A stretch of DNA of 64,000 nucleotides, from positions 1-64,000 of the forward strand of contig JAOARW010000064.1 in NCBI GenBank assembly GCA_025210475.1. Direction: 5' to 3'. This stretch comes from Carboxylicivirga sp. (GTDB taxonomy: Bacteria; Bacteroidota; Bacteroidia; Bacteroidales; Marinilabiliaceae). The translations under genes were made by a program, and so were the position numbers. Under the pieces are notes generated by a model. That model was not told the DNA's origin. It searched no databases and saw nothing but the letters and a program-made list of their open reading frames with translations. Of this stretch, positions 18,490 to 27,222 are shown piece by piece (position 1 is the first letter of the stretch; every line of letters starts with the position of its first letter).

Positions 18490-19923
18490 TCATTCATCAA
18501 GGCTATTTTGAAGATTGTATTTATTACGCTTTAAAAGTTTGTTAATTATCGCATTAAGGCTGTCGGTATTGAGCAGGTTTGAATCGGTTGTCGACTGATA
18601 TGTAAGAAAGACACTTGTTATGAATAATATGGCAGATGAGAACCACATGCCCATAGGTACAGGTAATTCACCTTCCGAAGCCATTTTAGCACCAAAGTTG
18701 TCGAGTAAATAATAGATGATAAAAAATACAATAGCAAGAACAACCGGCATGCCTAGTCCTCCTTTCCGAACGATAGCACCTAAAGATGAGCCAATAAAAA
18801 AGAAAATAAAACAGGTAAAAGGCAATGTGAACTTGCGGTGTACTTCTATTAGGTGTCTTATTTCTTGCGTTTTCAATCTTTTCAATTGAAGTATGCGCTC
18901 ATTGAGGTTAAGTATTTTGTCCTGGACTTTTCGCTTTGCCAAAGCAATTGCAGCTATTTTTTGTCGGGTGCTAACTGGGTTAGGAGTTATTGATTTACCA
19001 GTTAAGTTGTTTGAAGAAATATGTTTAAACTGTGCTAATTGGTTTGCTTTAACCTCTTTTGCCAGTGCAGCATGTTTCTTATGATATTCCTGTATACCGT
19101 CATTTAACTGTTGAAGATTTTTCATCTTATTGTGATTGGCATATCCTGCCTCATCAATTTTAGAAAACTGTTTATTTCCAGAATCATGTAAAACAATTTG
19201 CTTTTTGAAAGTATCGTAGCGGTATTGTTGCTGGTCAAGTAAAGAAAGAGCTGATTCTTGTTTTTTGACATTTTCTTCATGGCATAATCCATCGTATAAG
19301 GTAAGACGAATCATATTGGTGCCTTTGTCTGTCTTAATAGAGCCACTCTTCGCTAGTGTAACATTAGAATTTGGATTTTTCTTATTACTATGGTCATATA
19401 TCATAACACCATAAAGATCACCTGTTTTATGATCTTTCTTATCAACTTTAATACTATATGTATCTATGGTATTAAATTCGCCAGCTTTAATTTCTGCGTG
19501 TGGTTTATGTATCTGAATCGAATAAATGAGTGTGTGAAATTTAAGGTTGGCCCATGGCATAATGTTGTTTGAATAACCATAAGTCGAAATAGAGATAAAA
19601 ATGGTTAATATTATTAAGGGTTTCATGGCACGAAACAAGGAAACACCGGATGCTTTAATAGCTGTTAGTTCGTAGTTCTCGCCCATGTTACCAAAGGTCA
19701 TAAGCGATGCCAGCAGAACAGCAAGTGGCAAAGCCATTGGTATGACTTGCAATAATGCATAAAAAAGTAATTCCAGAAGAGTGGATGTTTCAAGCCCTTT
19801 ACCAACCAGGATATCGATAAAGCGCCAAAGCAGCTGTAGAAGCAATATAAAAACCGATATAAAAAAAGTGGCCGTAAGTGGGCCCAGATAGCTTTTCAGA
19901 ATAAAAATATGAAGCTTCTTCAT
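18490..19923 (-). CDS. LptF/LptG-family permease (copy 2)
   Basis: A 477-residue paralogue of the gene at 16829. The first 60 residues differ only by scattered conservative changes (KSYLGPL, TFFIS, LVGKGLE), and the last 100 residues are equally close. The periplasmic coiled-coil-like segment is more diverged and shorter. Six membrane helices are visible. LptF and LptG normally act as a heterodimer with LptB, so these neighbours could be partners or a recent duplicate. It stands 146 bases upstream of copy 1. Confidence 0.83.
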   Translation of the reverse strand: MKKLHIFILKSYLGPLTATFFISVFILLLQLLWRFIDILVGKGLETSTLLELLFYALLQVIPMALPLAVLLASLMTFGNMGENYELTAIKASGVSLFRAMKPLIILTIFISISTYGYSNNIMPWANLKFHTLIYSIQIHKPHAEIKAGEFNTIDTYSIKVDKKDHKTGDLYGVMIYDHSNKKNPNSNVTLAKSGSIKTDKGTNMIRLTLYDGLCHEENVKKQESALSLLDQQQYRYDTFKKQIVLHDSGNKQFSKIDEAGYANHNKMKNLQQLNDGIQEYHKKHAALAKEVKANQLAQFKHISSNNLTGKSITPNPVSTRQKIAAIALAKRKVQDKILNLNERILQLKRLKTQEIRHLIEVHRKFTLPFTCFIFFFIGSSLGAIVRKGGLGMPVVLAIVFFIIYYLLDNFGAKMASEGELPVPMGMWFSSAILFITSVFLTYQSTTDSNLLNTDSLNAIINKLLKRNKYNLQNSLDE

Positions 19924-19997
19924 TAAGGGTAAAAGTTGAAGTTATAATCATGAGACAACTGATTGGTTGATTACTCATACTTTTACCGCAAAAAAAA

Positions 19998-20017
19998 GCC
20001 CGGTAATTATACCGGGC
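19998..20017 (-). terminator. Terminator after START-like gene
   Basis: Hairpin GCCCGGTA / TACCGGGC (19998-20005, 20010-20017), preceded on the + strand by an A-run (19990-19997), which is a U-run for minus-strand transcripts. It lies between the minus-strand START-like gene and permease copy 2. Confidence 0.65.
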
Positions 20018-20037
20018 GCTATATTTTGGAGATGAAA

Positions 20038-20427
20038 TTATACAGAACCAAGTCCGTGTTTTAATTCATCAATTTGATTGTTCCAAAGTTCAATGGCATC
20101 TTCTTTTTCATCATCTTCGGCAAAATCCACAACAACTAAGGCTGTTTCACCTGTCAGGTCGTCAACATTAATACGAAATTCGAAATATGTTTTTTCATCT
20201 TCGTCATCTAACCAGTGGTAACGCACCATTTTGTTTTCTTTACGCAATACTTGCTCGGCTTGTTGCTCCGATCCTTCCCAAACAAATGTGTATATTTTTC
20301 CTTTCAGGTTAACATCGTCGGCAAACCATTCCGATAGTCCACTAGGATTGCTTAATCGAGAGAAAAGAATTGAAGGCGAAGTCTTAATGATATATTCAAG
20401 TTCGTATTTTTCTTTTTGAGTAGGCAT
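20038..20427 (-). CDS. START-like domain protein
   Basis: A 129-residue single-domain protein of the START/AHSA1-like fold, a form common in Bacteroidota. Landmarks are the YIIKTSPSILFSRLSNPSGL N-terminus, GLSEWFADDVN, and the FVWEGSEQQAEV-type strand. The fold usually binds a hydrophobic ligand or acts as a co-chaperone; the ligand here is unknown. It is the last core gene before the tRNA that carries the island. Confidence 0.75.
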   Translation of the reverse strand: MPTQKEKYELEYIIKTSPSILFSRLSNPSGLSEWFADDVNLKGKIYTFVWEGSEQQAEQVLRKENKMVRYHWLDDEDEKTYFEFRINVDDLTGETALVVVDFAEDDEKEDAIELWNNQIDELKHGLGSV

Positions 20428-20611
20428 GATGGTAATAATTTAATCATCTGTTATGGGCTACAATATAGTAGAATTCTTTATAAAATTAAAACTGTTATCA
20501 TCCTACTTTTGTTTTGGAGTATGTGCAAAAAAAATAAAATGGCAATGTTCCTCAATCATAGTGTGTTTTGAGAATGTGAGTGAAAAAACTGCAATTTTTT
20601 TTGATTTTTTG

Positions 20612-20642
20612 TTGGTGGGAAGAAAGTTTTGCCCTACATTTG
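20612..20642 (+). promoter_or_regulatory. Promoter of the tRNA-Met gene
   Basis: TACATTTG (20635-20642) matches the -7 consensus TAnnTTTG, with TTG at 20612-20614 at 20-base spacing. The predicted start near 20649 gives a 45-base 5' leader before the tRNA. Confidence 0.55.
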
Positions 20643-20693
20643 CAACCGCAAAAACGGAGAAGCACAGCGGTGTTAACAGCTCCAAAATCAAAT

Positions 20694-20767
20694 GCCGAGG
20701 TAGCTCAGCTGGTTAGAGCGCAGGATTCATAATCCTGAGGTCGGCGGTTCAAGCCCGCCTCTCGGTA
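20694..20767 (+). tRNA. tRNA-Met (anticodon CAT), island insertion target
   Basis: A complete 74-base cloverleaf without encoded CCA. The acceptor stem GCCGAGG / TCTCGGT has G-U closing pairs at both ends. The anticodon stem CAGGA/TCCTG carries the loop TTCATAA, and the T-arm is GGCGG-TTCAAGC-CCGCC. The CAT anticodon and the absence of initiator GGG/CCC anticodon-stem pairs suggest elongator Met; lysidine-modified Ile2 cannot be excluded. The 3' end (20756-20768) is repeated at 59484-59496, so the element inserted here while rebuilding the gene. Confidence 0.9.
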
Positions 20768-20768
20768 C
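20756..20768. repeat. attL core, 13-bp direct repeat
   Basis: CGCCTCTCGGTAC, from the T-arm through the discriminator base of the tRNA, is identical to 59484-59496. It marks the left boundary of the integrated element. Confidence 0.88.
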
Positions 20769-20790
20769 GGTTGAAAAATCAAAACAATTG

Positions 20791-20818
20791 AAATCCTGAT
20801 AGTTAGCTATCAGGATTT
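20791..20818 (+). terminator. Element-supplied terminator for the tRNA
   Basis: Perfect 12-bp stem (20791-20802 with 20807-20818), TTAG loop, followed by further T residues. It lies 24 bases past the tRNA and replaces the chromosomal terminator that insertion moved to 59507. Confidence 0.8.
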
Positions 20819-20824
20819 TTTATT

Positions 20825-20844
20825 TTGGACAACCCTTGGACAAC
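20825..20844. repeat. Left-end pair of TTGGACAAC repeats
   Basis: Two identical 9-mers at 20825 and 20836, 11 bases apart. The same pair with the same phasing lies at 59322-59341. Likely arm-type binding sites for the integrase or its accessory factor. Confidence 0.6.
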
Positions 20845-21019
20845 ATCACTTAAAGAAGTGAAACGTTGTTACGCTTTCTTCAGCTGGATAGTAACAATAC
20901 GAATTAGCATCCATATACCTATCCAACACTTTCAAGTCTTCTACTTTTTTCCTTCTTATCAATTTTAATTTCGTAAGACAGAAACCATCTTGCCTAAAAA
21001 GTTCTATTTTTAATCTGTT

Positions 21020-21718
21020 ATGATAGTTCCATCAATGTCATCTGAAGAATTGGCTAAAGAAATTATAGCTGATTATAAAAATGTGGAAGCCAAAACAAAG
21101 CACCTGTTGAAAAAGGTCCGTAGGGTTGCGGTTCGTTCAAAAGGTAAGCGTTTTCAAAAGCTAGTTGAATATAAATCACCTGAAAAAAATGATTGGATTT
21201 TATGTTTTAACTTTTCCAATAAAGACGTTTACTGTTCACCTGTGGTCTACTACCTAAATGATTTTGGTTTAAACGCTATTGAACTTTCACATAATCAACG
21301 GAAGGATATTTTTTCTCAAACTATAATGAAGTATGATTTGCACCATTATACTTCGCATTTCTTACAAAGGTATAATGAAAGGTTTCTAAAAGAAACAGAT
21401 ATGCCCAAATTGGACTTATTAAAGCATTTCATAGTACACAACCCGATGACTCAAGTAATGACCGTACCTGACAATGAAAAGTACAAAAATGGAATCTATG
21501 CAAAATTTAATGATGGTGTTGGTTTTGGGCAAATAGAAGTTCTTTCATCTAATTATTTTTTTCACTTCAAGACATTCCTTTCTACAGATATGATTTTTGA
21601 AGAACAAGATGATTACCTAAAGCAATCTGTTGCTGAATCTTTTTTACAGTACGAAGAACAATGGAAAGAAGTACTTGGGGATAGTGATTTAGGTGGATTT
21701 GGTGATGGAAATGATTAG
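21020..21718 (+). CDS. Unknown protein, tandem paralogue 1
   Basis: A 232-residue protein I do not recognise. It has no signal peptide or membrane helix. The most conserved stretch shared with the next gene is HYTSHFLQRYNERFLK, followed by LLKHFI-x-x-NPM and FHFKTF. The N-terminal third is lysine/arginine rich (KKVRRVAVRSKGK), which might contact nucleic acid. The C-terminus is acidic and ends in a glycine/aspartate-rich tail. It is the first gene inside the left end of the island, 25 bases before its paralogue. Confidence 0.6.
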   Translation: MIVPSMSSEELAKEIIADYKNVEAKTKHLLKKVRRVAVRSKGKRFQKLVEYKSPEKNDWILCFNFSNKDVYCSPVVYYLNDFGLNAIELSHNQRKDIFSQTIMKYDLHHYTSHFLQRYNERFLKETDMPKLDLLKHFIVHNPMTQVMTVPDNEKYKNGIYAKFNDGVGFGQIEVLSSNYFFHFKTFLSTDMIFEEQDDYLKQSVAESFLQYEEQWKEVLGDSDLGGFGDGND

Positions 21719-21743
21719 GTTTGTACGCTAAAAAACTCGCACA

Positions 21744-22394
21744 ATGATAGTACCCAATATGACATCCGATGAACTAGCCAATGAAATAATGGCTGATATT
21801 AAAAATGTAAGAACTAAAATAGGTTATGCGTCAAATAAAATCAGAAGAATTGCGATAAAATCACCCAAGAAGCATCATCAGCACATGCTTGAATATACTT
21901 CACCAATGAAGAATAATTGGATAGTTTTTATCAATTATTACCTTAAAGAACCTGTTTATGTACCTGTAGTTCATTATCTAAATCAATATGGATTAAACGG
22001 AATTATGGTTAGTGAAGGTGATATATCATTACAGCATTATACATCACATTTTCTTGACCGCTATAACCAACGGTTTTTGAAGAAAGATGATATGTCCAAA
22101 CTGGAATTGTTAAAGCACTTTATCAAGCAAAATCCAATGGCACAAACTCAAAGTTTGCCTGATGATAAGGATTATGCCAACCAAATATTTGGAAGGTTTA
22201 GTGAAGGAATGGGGTTTGGGTACAAAGAAAGATTAACCCGTAATATTTTGTTCCACTTTAAGACTTTTGTGTCTTCAGAAATGCGTTTTGAAAATCAGGA
22301 AGAAATATTCCAAAGTACCAGTGAATCGTACAAAGCTTTTTGGGATGATGTTTATGGTTATAGGAATGTGGATGCTTTCGGGGATGAAGAATAA
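21744..22394 (+). CDS. Unknown protein, tandem paralogue 2
   Basis: A 216-residue paralogue of the preceding gene, with the same opening (MIVP-x-M-x-S-x-ELA-x-EI) and the same HYTSHFLDRYNQRFLKK core. The two differ mainly in a short gap after the N-terminal third. Function unknown. A weak hairpin (GGGCAA / TTGCCC, 22407-22427) follows and separates it from the convergent secreted-protein gene. Confidence 0.6.
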   Translation: MIVPNMTSDELANEIMADIKNVRTKIGYASNKIRRIAIKSPKKHHQHMLEYTSPMKNNWIVFINYYLKEPVYVPVVHYLNQYGLNGIMVSEGDISLQHYTSHFLDRYNQRFLKKDDMSKLELLKHFIKQNPMAQTQSLPDDKDYANQIFGRFSEGMGFGYKERLTRNILFHFKTFVSSEMRFENQEEIFQSTSESYKAFWDDVYGYRNVDAFGDEE

Positions 22395-22447
22395 AAGTAT
22401 TGAAAAGGGCAACCTATATGATTGCCCATCTCAATATATCATATCTC

Positions 22448-23293
22448 TTATCGAACTACTTTAATTGTCTGCTTATTACCATCTGCGGTAATATAAGTAA
22501 TTAAGTAGATAGAACGGGATTGACTTTGTAAGTTGATTGGAAGTGATTTGCTATTCAAACGAACGTCTGTTTGCTGAACTAACTGCCCATTTGTTTTAGT
22601 GACTAGTATTTTACCTGCACTTTCTGCAATGATATTAGCTGTAAACATCCCATCAGTACCATTTGAAGTAACAGTAAATAGCGATGTGCTAGATTTAAGC
22701 TTTGGTGCATTCGGAATTGGCGTTGGGTTTCTACTTTCAAATGGATTACCTGTAACAGAATACACATAGCAATTCTGATTATCTGCCACCATAATCTTGT
22801 AATTCGGTGAAGCATCATCATCAGATAAATTAATCATTTTCCATTCGACACCTTCTGAACTGCCATACTCATGCAGTTCCTGAACCAGTTGCATGTCTTC
22901 ATTATAAACTACCCATTTATTTAAATCCCAATCTATTCCTATAAATTCGATTTTTGCATCATCGTTAAAAATGTATTGGGACAATTGCAAATTGAATTTT
23001 GGATTTTCTTGGTTAAGATGAAGCCTCATACTTTTTGACAATGCTATAGTCTTGATTAATGTATAATCACTCAATGAATAAATGTAAAGTTGGTCATGGT
23101 CGGGTGACATTGGGTCTGCACCTTCAATATAATAGATGACATATCCATAATCAGGTAGGTAGCAAGTGAAATAAAGACCATCTGTAACTGAACTCTGTGA
23201 ATCTGATGAAAGTGTGTTGTCAAGTGATACTTGGCTGATTACATTACCGCTTAGCAGCAATAGGAAAAATAGGATTAGTTCTTTTGTCTTCAT
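22448..23293 (-). CDS. Secreted protein with type IX-like sorting domain
   Basis: A protein of about 281 residues with a signal peptide (MKTKELILFFLLLLSGNVIS). The middle is beta-rich, with repeated tyrosines and a WDLNKWVVY strand, and gives no family match I can name. The last 70 residues (KILVTKTNGQLVQQTDVRLN, then SIYLITYITADGNKQTIKVV) have the layout of a type IX secretion sorting domain. An in-frame ATG also exists at 23305. It lies 80 bases after another secreted-protein gene on the same strand. Island-borne surface proteins of this type are unexplained. Confidence 0.6.
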   Translation of the reverse strand: MKTKELILFFLLLLSGNVISQVSLDNTLSSDSQSSVTDGLYFTCYLPDYGYVIYYIEGADPMSPDHDQLYIYSLSDYTLIKTIALSKSMRLHLNQENPKFNLQLSQYIFNDDAKIEFIGIDWDLNKWVVYNEDMQLVQELHEYGSSEGVEWKMINLSDDDASPNYKIMVADNQNCYVYSVTGNPFESRNPTPIPNAPKLKSSTSLFTVTSNGTDGMFTANIIAESAGKILVTKTNGQLVQQTDVRLNSKSLPINLQSQSRSIYLITYITADGNKQTIKVVR

Positions 23294-23373
23294 AATCGGT
23301 TTCATTTTTTAAAGTGAATATTGTTTTTTAAAGAATTTGGACGAACCTTATTATTCGCCCAATTAATCAATTC

Positions 23374-24792
23374 TTACATCCCAACTGCTGCTTTTACTTC
23401 GGTATATGTTTCAGCCTTTTTTAAAGCCTTTTCAAGTGTTTTGTTGGTTGACTTTGATAATGTTACAAGCTTGCGCTGAACTGTAATGTACTCTTCGATA
23501 TATTGACTGATGTCATCACTAACAATTTTCTTTGTCGAATAACTATGCTTAATTAGGTGATTAGCATTGTTGTAAGCTTTTTTGTTAGCATTGTTAATCT
23601 CAACAGTATTGGTTTCAAATTCATCTTCAATAGCTTTGACCATTGTTTCTTTCTCAAGTCGAATTTTATTTTCTTCCTTTTCCTTAACAGCCTCTTTTTC
23701 TGCTTTAGCAATCAAGCTAGGTAAATCGGTATCGTTAGGTTTTAATTTCAATGCTTGTTTGTAAAGTTTTACCGCAGAATCATATCGTTTGTATTTGAAA
23801 TTGTTATCGGCTTCATTCTTTAGATTATTAAACTCGGCTTCAATTTTAGCGTATTTGGTTTTGTTAAAGTCCCCTAGCACCTTGAATGGTATAAATTCCA
23901 TTTTGTCATTTCTTGAACCCTTGGGGAAGTAAGGAAAGACTTCTGTATTAAAGCGTCTATTATACTTCTCAATTCGTGCGTATAAAAGGAACATATCCGA
24001 AGCAATGTAGCTTAAATTCTCTACGGGCCAATGTGGTTCATGTTTGCTCCATTCAGCCTGAACAAGTCCTAACTTTTCACGAATAGCCCTGCTTGATGTG
24101 TACCTTGTTTGACCGTACACATAACGGTCCTTTTTTAACTTTTCGTAGGTTTCTTTTTCATCAATACGTACTTCTGTATTACCTGTCTGAAGATTGCGAA
24201 GTATCTTGTCGTAACAAAAACCATCGTAAAATTTGTAGATGTAAACGGCTTCTTTTGTCTTTTCTGTCCAAGTGCCTGTGGCAAACCCATCATCATCTAA
24301 TTGTCCTTTGACGATTAAATTTCCAAAATCGTTATGTGTTGAAGTAAACTCACCGACAATGATGTCATTGATATAATTAGCCTTTATTTCTATCAGCTTT
24401 ATCCCTTTGGTTTTATCGAAACGGGTATAAACAAACAAACCGTTTTTGTAACCATCCTTGTACGTCCCCTTAAATGTATCCTTTAATATGTGATTGTTGC
24501 CATTTTTGAAATTGTCAGCAAGATAAACCCACTCACCATCTTTAAAGCCATTCTTGTAGTTCCCTTTGCAGTTAAACTTAGCTTCAGATACCATGATGGA
24601 AGCTTGCATGTTGTACGGTTGGTTTGTTAATGAAAAACTGCCATGGTAAATTCGTTCGTACTCATCATTTTCGTAATACTGATAGGTTGCTTTTCCTCCT
24701 TCATAGTCACCGTTGTAGGTTTTGATTTCTTGGGCTGTTGTCATGTTTGCAACAGCTAAGCACACAAGTGCTAAGAACAAAATTCTTTTCAT
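23374..24792 (-). CDS. Secreted MORN-like repeat protein with TPR-like segment
   Basis: A 472-residue exported protein (signal peptide residues 1-20, cleavage near ANMTTAQ). The N-terminal half holds MORN/YwqK-like units (YNGDYEGGKATYQY, GNYKNGFKDGEWVY, GTYKDGYKNGLFVY). A segment around residues 330-365 (KYDSAVKLYKQALKLKPND) is a clear TPR-like motif. The C-terminal 100 residues are helical and lysine/glutamate rich. MORN-like repeats often bind partners or membranes. I cannot assign a function. Confidence 0.6.
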   Translation of the reverse strand: MKRILFLALVCLAVANMTTAQEIKTYNGDYEGGKATYQYYENDEYERIYHGSFSLTNQPYNMQASIMVSEAKFNCKGNYKNGFKDGEWVYLADNFKNGNNHILKDTFKGTYKDGYKNGLFVYTRFDKTKGIKLIEIKANYINDIIVGEFTSTHNDFGNLIVKGQLDDDGFATGTWTEKTKEAVYIYKFYDGFCYDKILRNLQTGNTEVRIDEKETYEKLKKDRYVYGQTRYTSSRAIREKLGLVQAEWSKHEPHWPVENLSYIASDMFLLYARIEKYNRRFNTEVFPYFPKGSRNDKMEFIPFKVLGDFNKTKYAKIEAEFNNLKNEADNNFKYKRYDSAVKLYKQALKLKPNDTDLPSLIAKAEKEAVKEKEENKIRLEKETMVKAIEDEFETNTVEINNANKKAYNNANHLIKHSYSTKKIVSDDISQYIEEYITVQRKLVTLSKSTNKTLEKALKKAETYTEVKAAVGM

Positions 24793-25341
24793 ATAATTTC
24801 ACTTGATTGTACCTCAGACCCAAAGGTGATTAATGTTGGTATGTATATAAAAAAAGTGCGTGGGTCTACCTTATCGGAATACAGGTATCGCCAAACACCC
24901 ACGCCCACAACAAGAATAGCCCACGCAGAACGTGGGCGTATCACTTATCATTCATGTGGACGTTTAAAAATTGGCGATTTTGTATTCACTGAATAAAAAG
25001 CTTACGCTCTATATACTTTAATATGTCTTAATTATAATTCGTCTTTCTTATATCATCTAGGTTTAAATGTGTACATCAAAGGTAATAATAATCGGCATAG
25101 AATAATCTGTTGATAGGTAATTAATGTTAAACTGAAGAATAGGAAGGACTAAAGGTCAAAAGAAAGGGTAAAAAAGGAACAAAGGGATGGTAGGGGGTAT
25201 ATATAATACCATATGTTGAACCTTTTTTTATTTGGACCTAGATTTTTGATTATTCCCTGGTTGAACATCTACCTTTTACCTACCTTGTATTCATCTAATA
25301 AACGGTGCAACATCCTCAGTACCAATTTTAAATTGTTATTT
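24793..25341. other. Intergenic region with clustered GC-rich inverted repeats
   Basis: About 550 bases without a convincing gene. In its left half GCGTGGGT (24858-24865) can pair with ACCCACGC (24897-24904). A second hairpin, GCCCACG / CGTGGGC (24919-24925, 24931-24937), follows. ACGCCCAC (24901-24908) can also pair with GTGGGCGT (24932-24939), so the structures compete. The right half is A/T-rich and featureless. Confidence 0.5.
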
Positions 25342-25776
25342 ATGAAAACAGTAGATGAAACTATTAAGCATTTACAGCAGCAAGGTGAAGATTCGCAATT
25401 TATATTCGTTGCTAACCCTACAATTATTGAAGATGTGATATACATAGATGGTCGCAAGGTTGATAATTTGCTTATTCACATAAGACAAGGGGCTTACTTA
25501 GTATTGCCACAAATCGTTTATTACACATCAATGCTTGATGATGATTCGATGGACTTTATTAGTACAGTTTCGGTTGCGAAGAATTTAATTGGATACAATA
25601 GCGAAGACATCCATCTTGTCGTTGACCGAAAGATACCTGAAGACCATGGGCTATCGGATATTGTATTACCCAATCAAATAACAAATATGAATCAGTACGT
25701 TGAAACCTTGAAAGACATGGATTATGTAAAAAGGTGTGAAGATTTTTTTGGTGGGCAAATAATTGAATTGGAATAA
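25342..25776 (+). CDS. Unknown 144-residue protein
   Basis: No family recognised. From the ATG at 25342 it reads MKTVDETIKHLQQQGEDSQF. The upstream extension is hydrophobic and would need an earlier start at 25213, so I excluded it. No signal peptide or membrane helix is seen. It stands alone between the structured intergenic region and the nuclease operon. Confidence 0.5.
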   Translation: MKTVDETIKHLQQQGEDSQFIFVANPTIIEDVIYIDGRKVDNLLIHIRQGAYLVLPQIVYYTSMLDDDSMDFISTVSVAKNLIGYNSEDIHLVVDRKIPEDHGLSDIVLPNQITNMNQYVETLKDMDYVKRCEDFFGGQIIELE

Positions 25777-25921
25777 TGCAGCGAAGAATCTTCAATTTGT
25801 TTTAATAATTTAAGTCTTAAATCCACTAGTCTTACTATCTAATTATTTGTTAAATTCAGGTCCTTAATCTTTCTTATCCAACAATAATGAAAGGACAAAC
25901 AATAAAGTAATTCCTTATTTA

Positions 25922-26674
25922 ATGACAGATAATATTGACTCACTGGCTTCATTTCTTAGTGATTATAAGCAATTGCACATTGATGCATTTAATCAGTACG
26001 AAAACAAAGTAAAGACATTAGGGAAAGCGTACAATAAAATCCTACAATGCAAGAAAGATAGTAACCATACAGAAGCTTGGGATTTTTCGGTATTTAGTAT
26101 CATCAAAATTCTTCGGCCTGAAGAAAATTTGCATTCCCCGATGCTTTATGAACTTCTGAACACAATTGGTGCACATGGGCAAAAAGACCTTTTTTATAAG
26201 CTATTTTTGGAAGAAGTATTGGGTGCTGAAAACTCATTGAAATTTATTAATGAAAGTCATGAAGATTACCACATCAGGTGTGAAGAAGCAATTAATAATG
26301 AAAACGAAAAAGGTCGTATAGACCTAACGGTGAAATCATTGAATCCTGATAAACCATTTGCCATTATTATCGAAAATAAATGGGAAAGTGGTGATAGTTG
26401 TCCTGACCAACTTTTTAAATACTATATTAATTTCACTGAAGGTAAAGGCTATACGGATGAAAACTTACTTGTTATTTACCTCACGAAGTATGGTGGTAAT
26501 CCGACATGGATTGAAAATGATAAATTCAATGAATTTTTAAAGAATAATAGAAACATCAATTATTTTCCGATTTCATATTCAAAGCACATAAAAAACTGGT
26601 TAGAAAAATCAGTTACAGAATGTAAATCTGAAAAAGTAAAATATACAATAACCCAATATATAAGAATACTGTAA
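25922..26674 (+). CDS. PD-(D/E)XK nuclease-like protein, N-terminal part
   Basis: A 250-residue protein with the core of the PDDEXK_4 (PF14281-type) nuclease family. ENLHSPMLYELL near residue 78 is the usual opening, GRIDLTVKS supplies the metal-binding Asp, and FAIIIENKWESGD supplies the E-x-K. Relatives are longer single chains. Here the frame ends just after a QYI motif and the next gene appears to carry the missing C-terminal part, overlapping by one base (TAATG). This is either a natural two-subunit form or a frameshift. It opens a tight four-gene plus-strand operon. Confidence 0.7.
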   Translation: MTDNIDSLASFLSDYKQLHIDAFNQYENKVKTLGKAYNKILQCKKDSNHTEAWDFSVFSIIKILRPEENLHSPMLYELLNTIGAHGQKDLFYKLFLEEVLGAENSLKFINESHEDYHIRCEEAINNENEKGRIDLTVKSLNPDKPFAIIIENKWESGDSCPDQLFKYYINFTEGKGYTDENLLVIYLTKYGGNPTWIENDKFNEFLKNNRNINYFPISYSKHIKNWLEKSVTECKSEKVKYTITQYIRIL

Positions 26675-27207
26675 TGACAAAATCACTTGACGACCAAAAG
26701 TTTGAACTAATTACACAGAAAGGAAACTTTGAATTTGCTTTTGATATTTATGAAACTTTTGAAAGTATTATTGATAGGTTAGAAGATGATTTTTGGAAGA
26801 ACTTAAATGTCGAACTGAATAAGAAGTTTATTGACTACAGCATTTCACAAGATGTAGATGATGAAAGTGTAACTTTAATAAAACATAAATCCTTTAGGGA
26901 TGTGGCGTTCTTTATTCAGTTGCATGATAATCAGTTTATCTATGGATTTTACATACCGTGTAAGCAGAATCAACTGAAAAAAATCGGAAATGAATATAAA
27001 CCTGAATTTGAAGACTTATGGCTTGATTCTGAAAAAAAGATTGCATGGTTTTGGGATGGTGAACCATTTGACACATCTAAATTATCCCTGTTGAAAAAGA
27101 TACTTCCCAATGAAGATAAGTTGTTAAAGTCATATTTAAGGATTGTAGATGAAATGATTCAGCATAAGACATCTATACTGTTAGAATATGAAAAGAACCT
27201 AAAATAA
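26674..27207 (+). CDS. Probable C-terminal half of the split nuclease
   Basis: A 177-residue protein beginning MTKSLDDQKFELITQKGNF. The start resembles the segment that follows the QYI helix in intact PDDEXK_4 proteins (short linker, then an acidic helix with FEFAFDIYETF). The rest is a beta-rich domain with IAWFWDGEPFD. It has no catalytic motif of its own. The one-base stop-start overlap implies translational coupling with the upstream nuclease part. It is followed 15 bases later by the UDG-like gene. Confidence 0.55.
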   Translation: MTKSLDDQKFELITQKGNFEFAFDIYETFESIIDRLEDDFWKNLNVELNKKFIDYSISQDVDDESVTLIKHKSFRDVAFFIQLHDNQFIYGFYIPCKQNQLKKIGNEYKPEFEDLWLDSEKKIAWFWDGEPFDTSKLSLLKKILPNEDKLLKSYLRIVDEMIQHKTSILLEYEKNLK

Positions 27208-27222
27208 TCATTGCCATTGAAT

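Noticed and set aside
20453-20716. Plus-strand open frame overlapping the tRNA and its promoter
   Set aside because: Runs through the promoter into the tRNA and has no protein-like features.
24093-24311. Plus-strand frame inside the MORN-like gene
   Set aside because: Shadow of the minus-strand gene in another frame.
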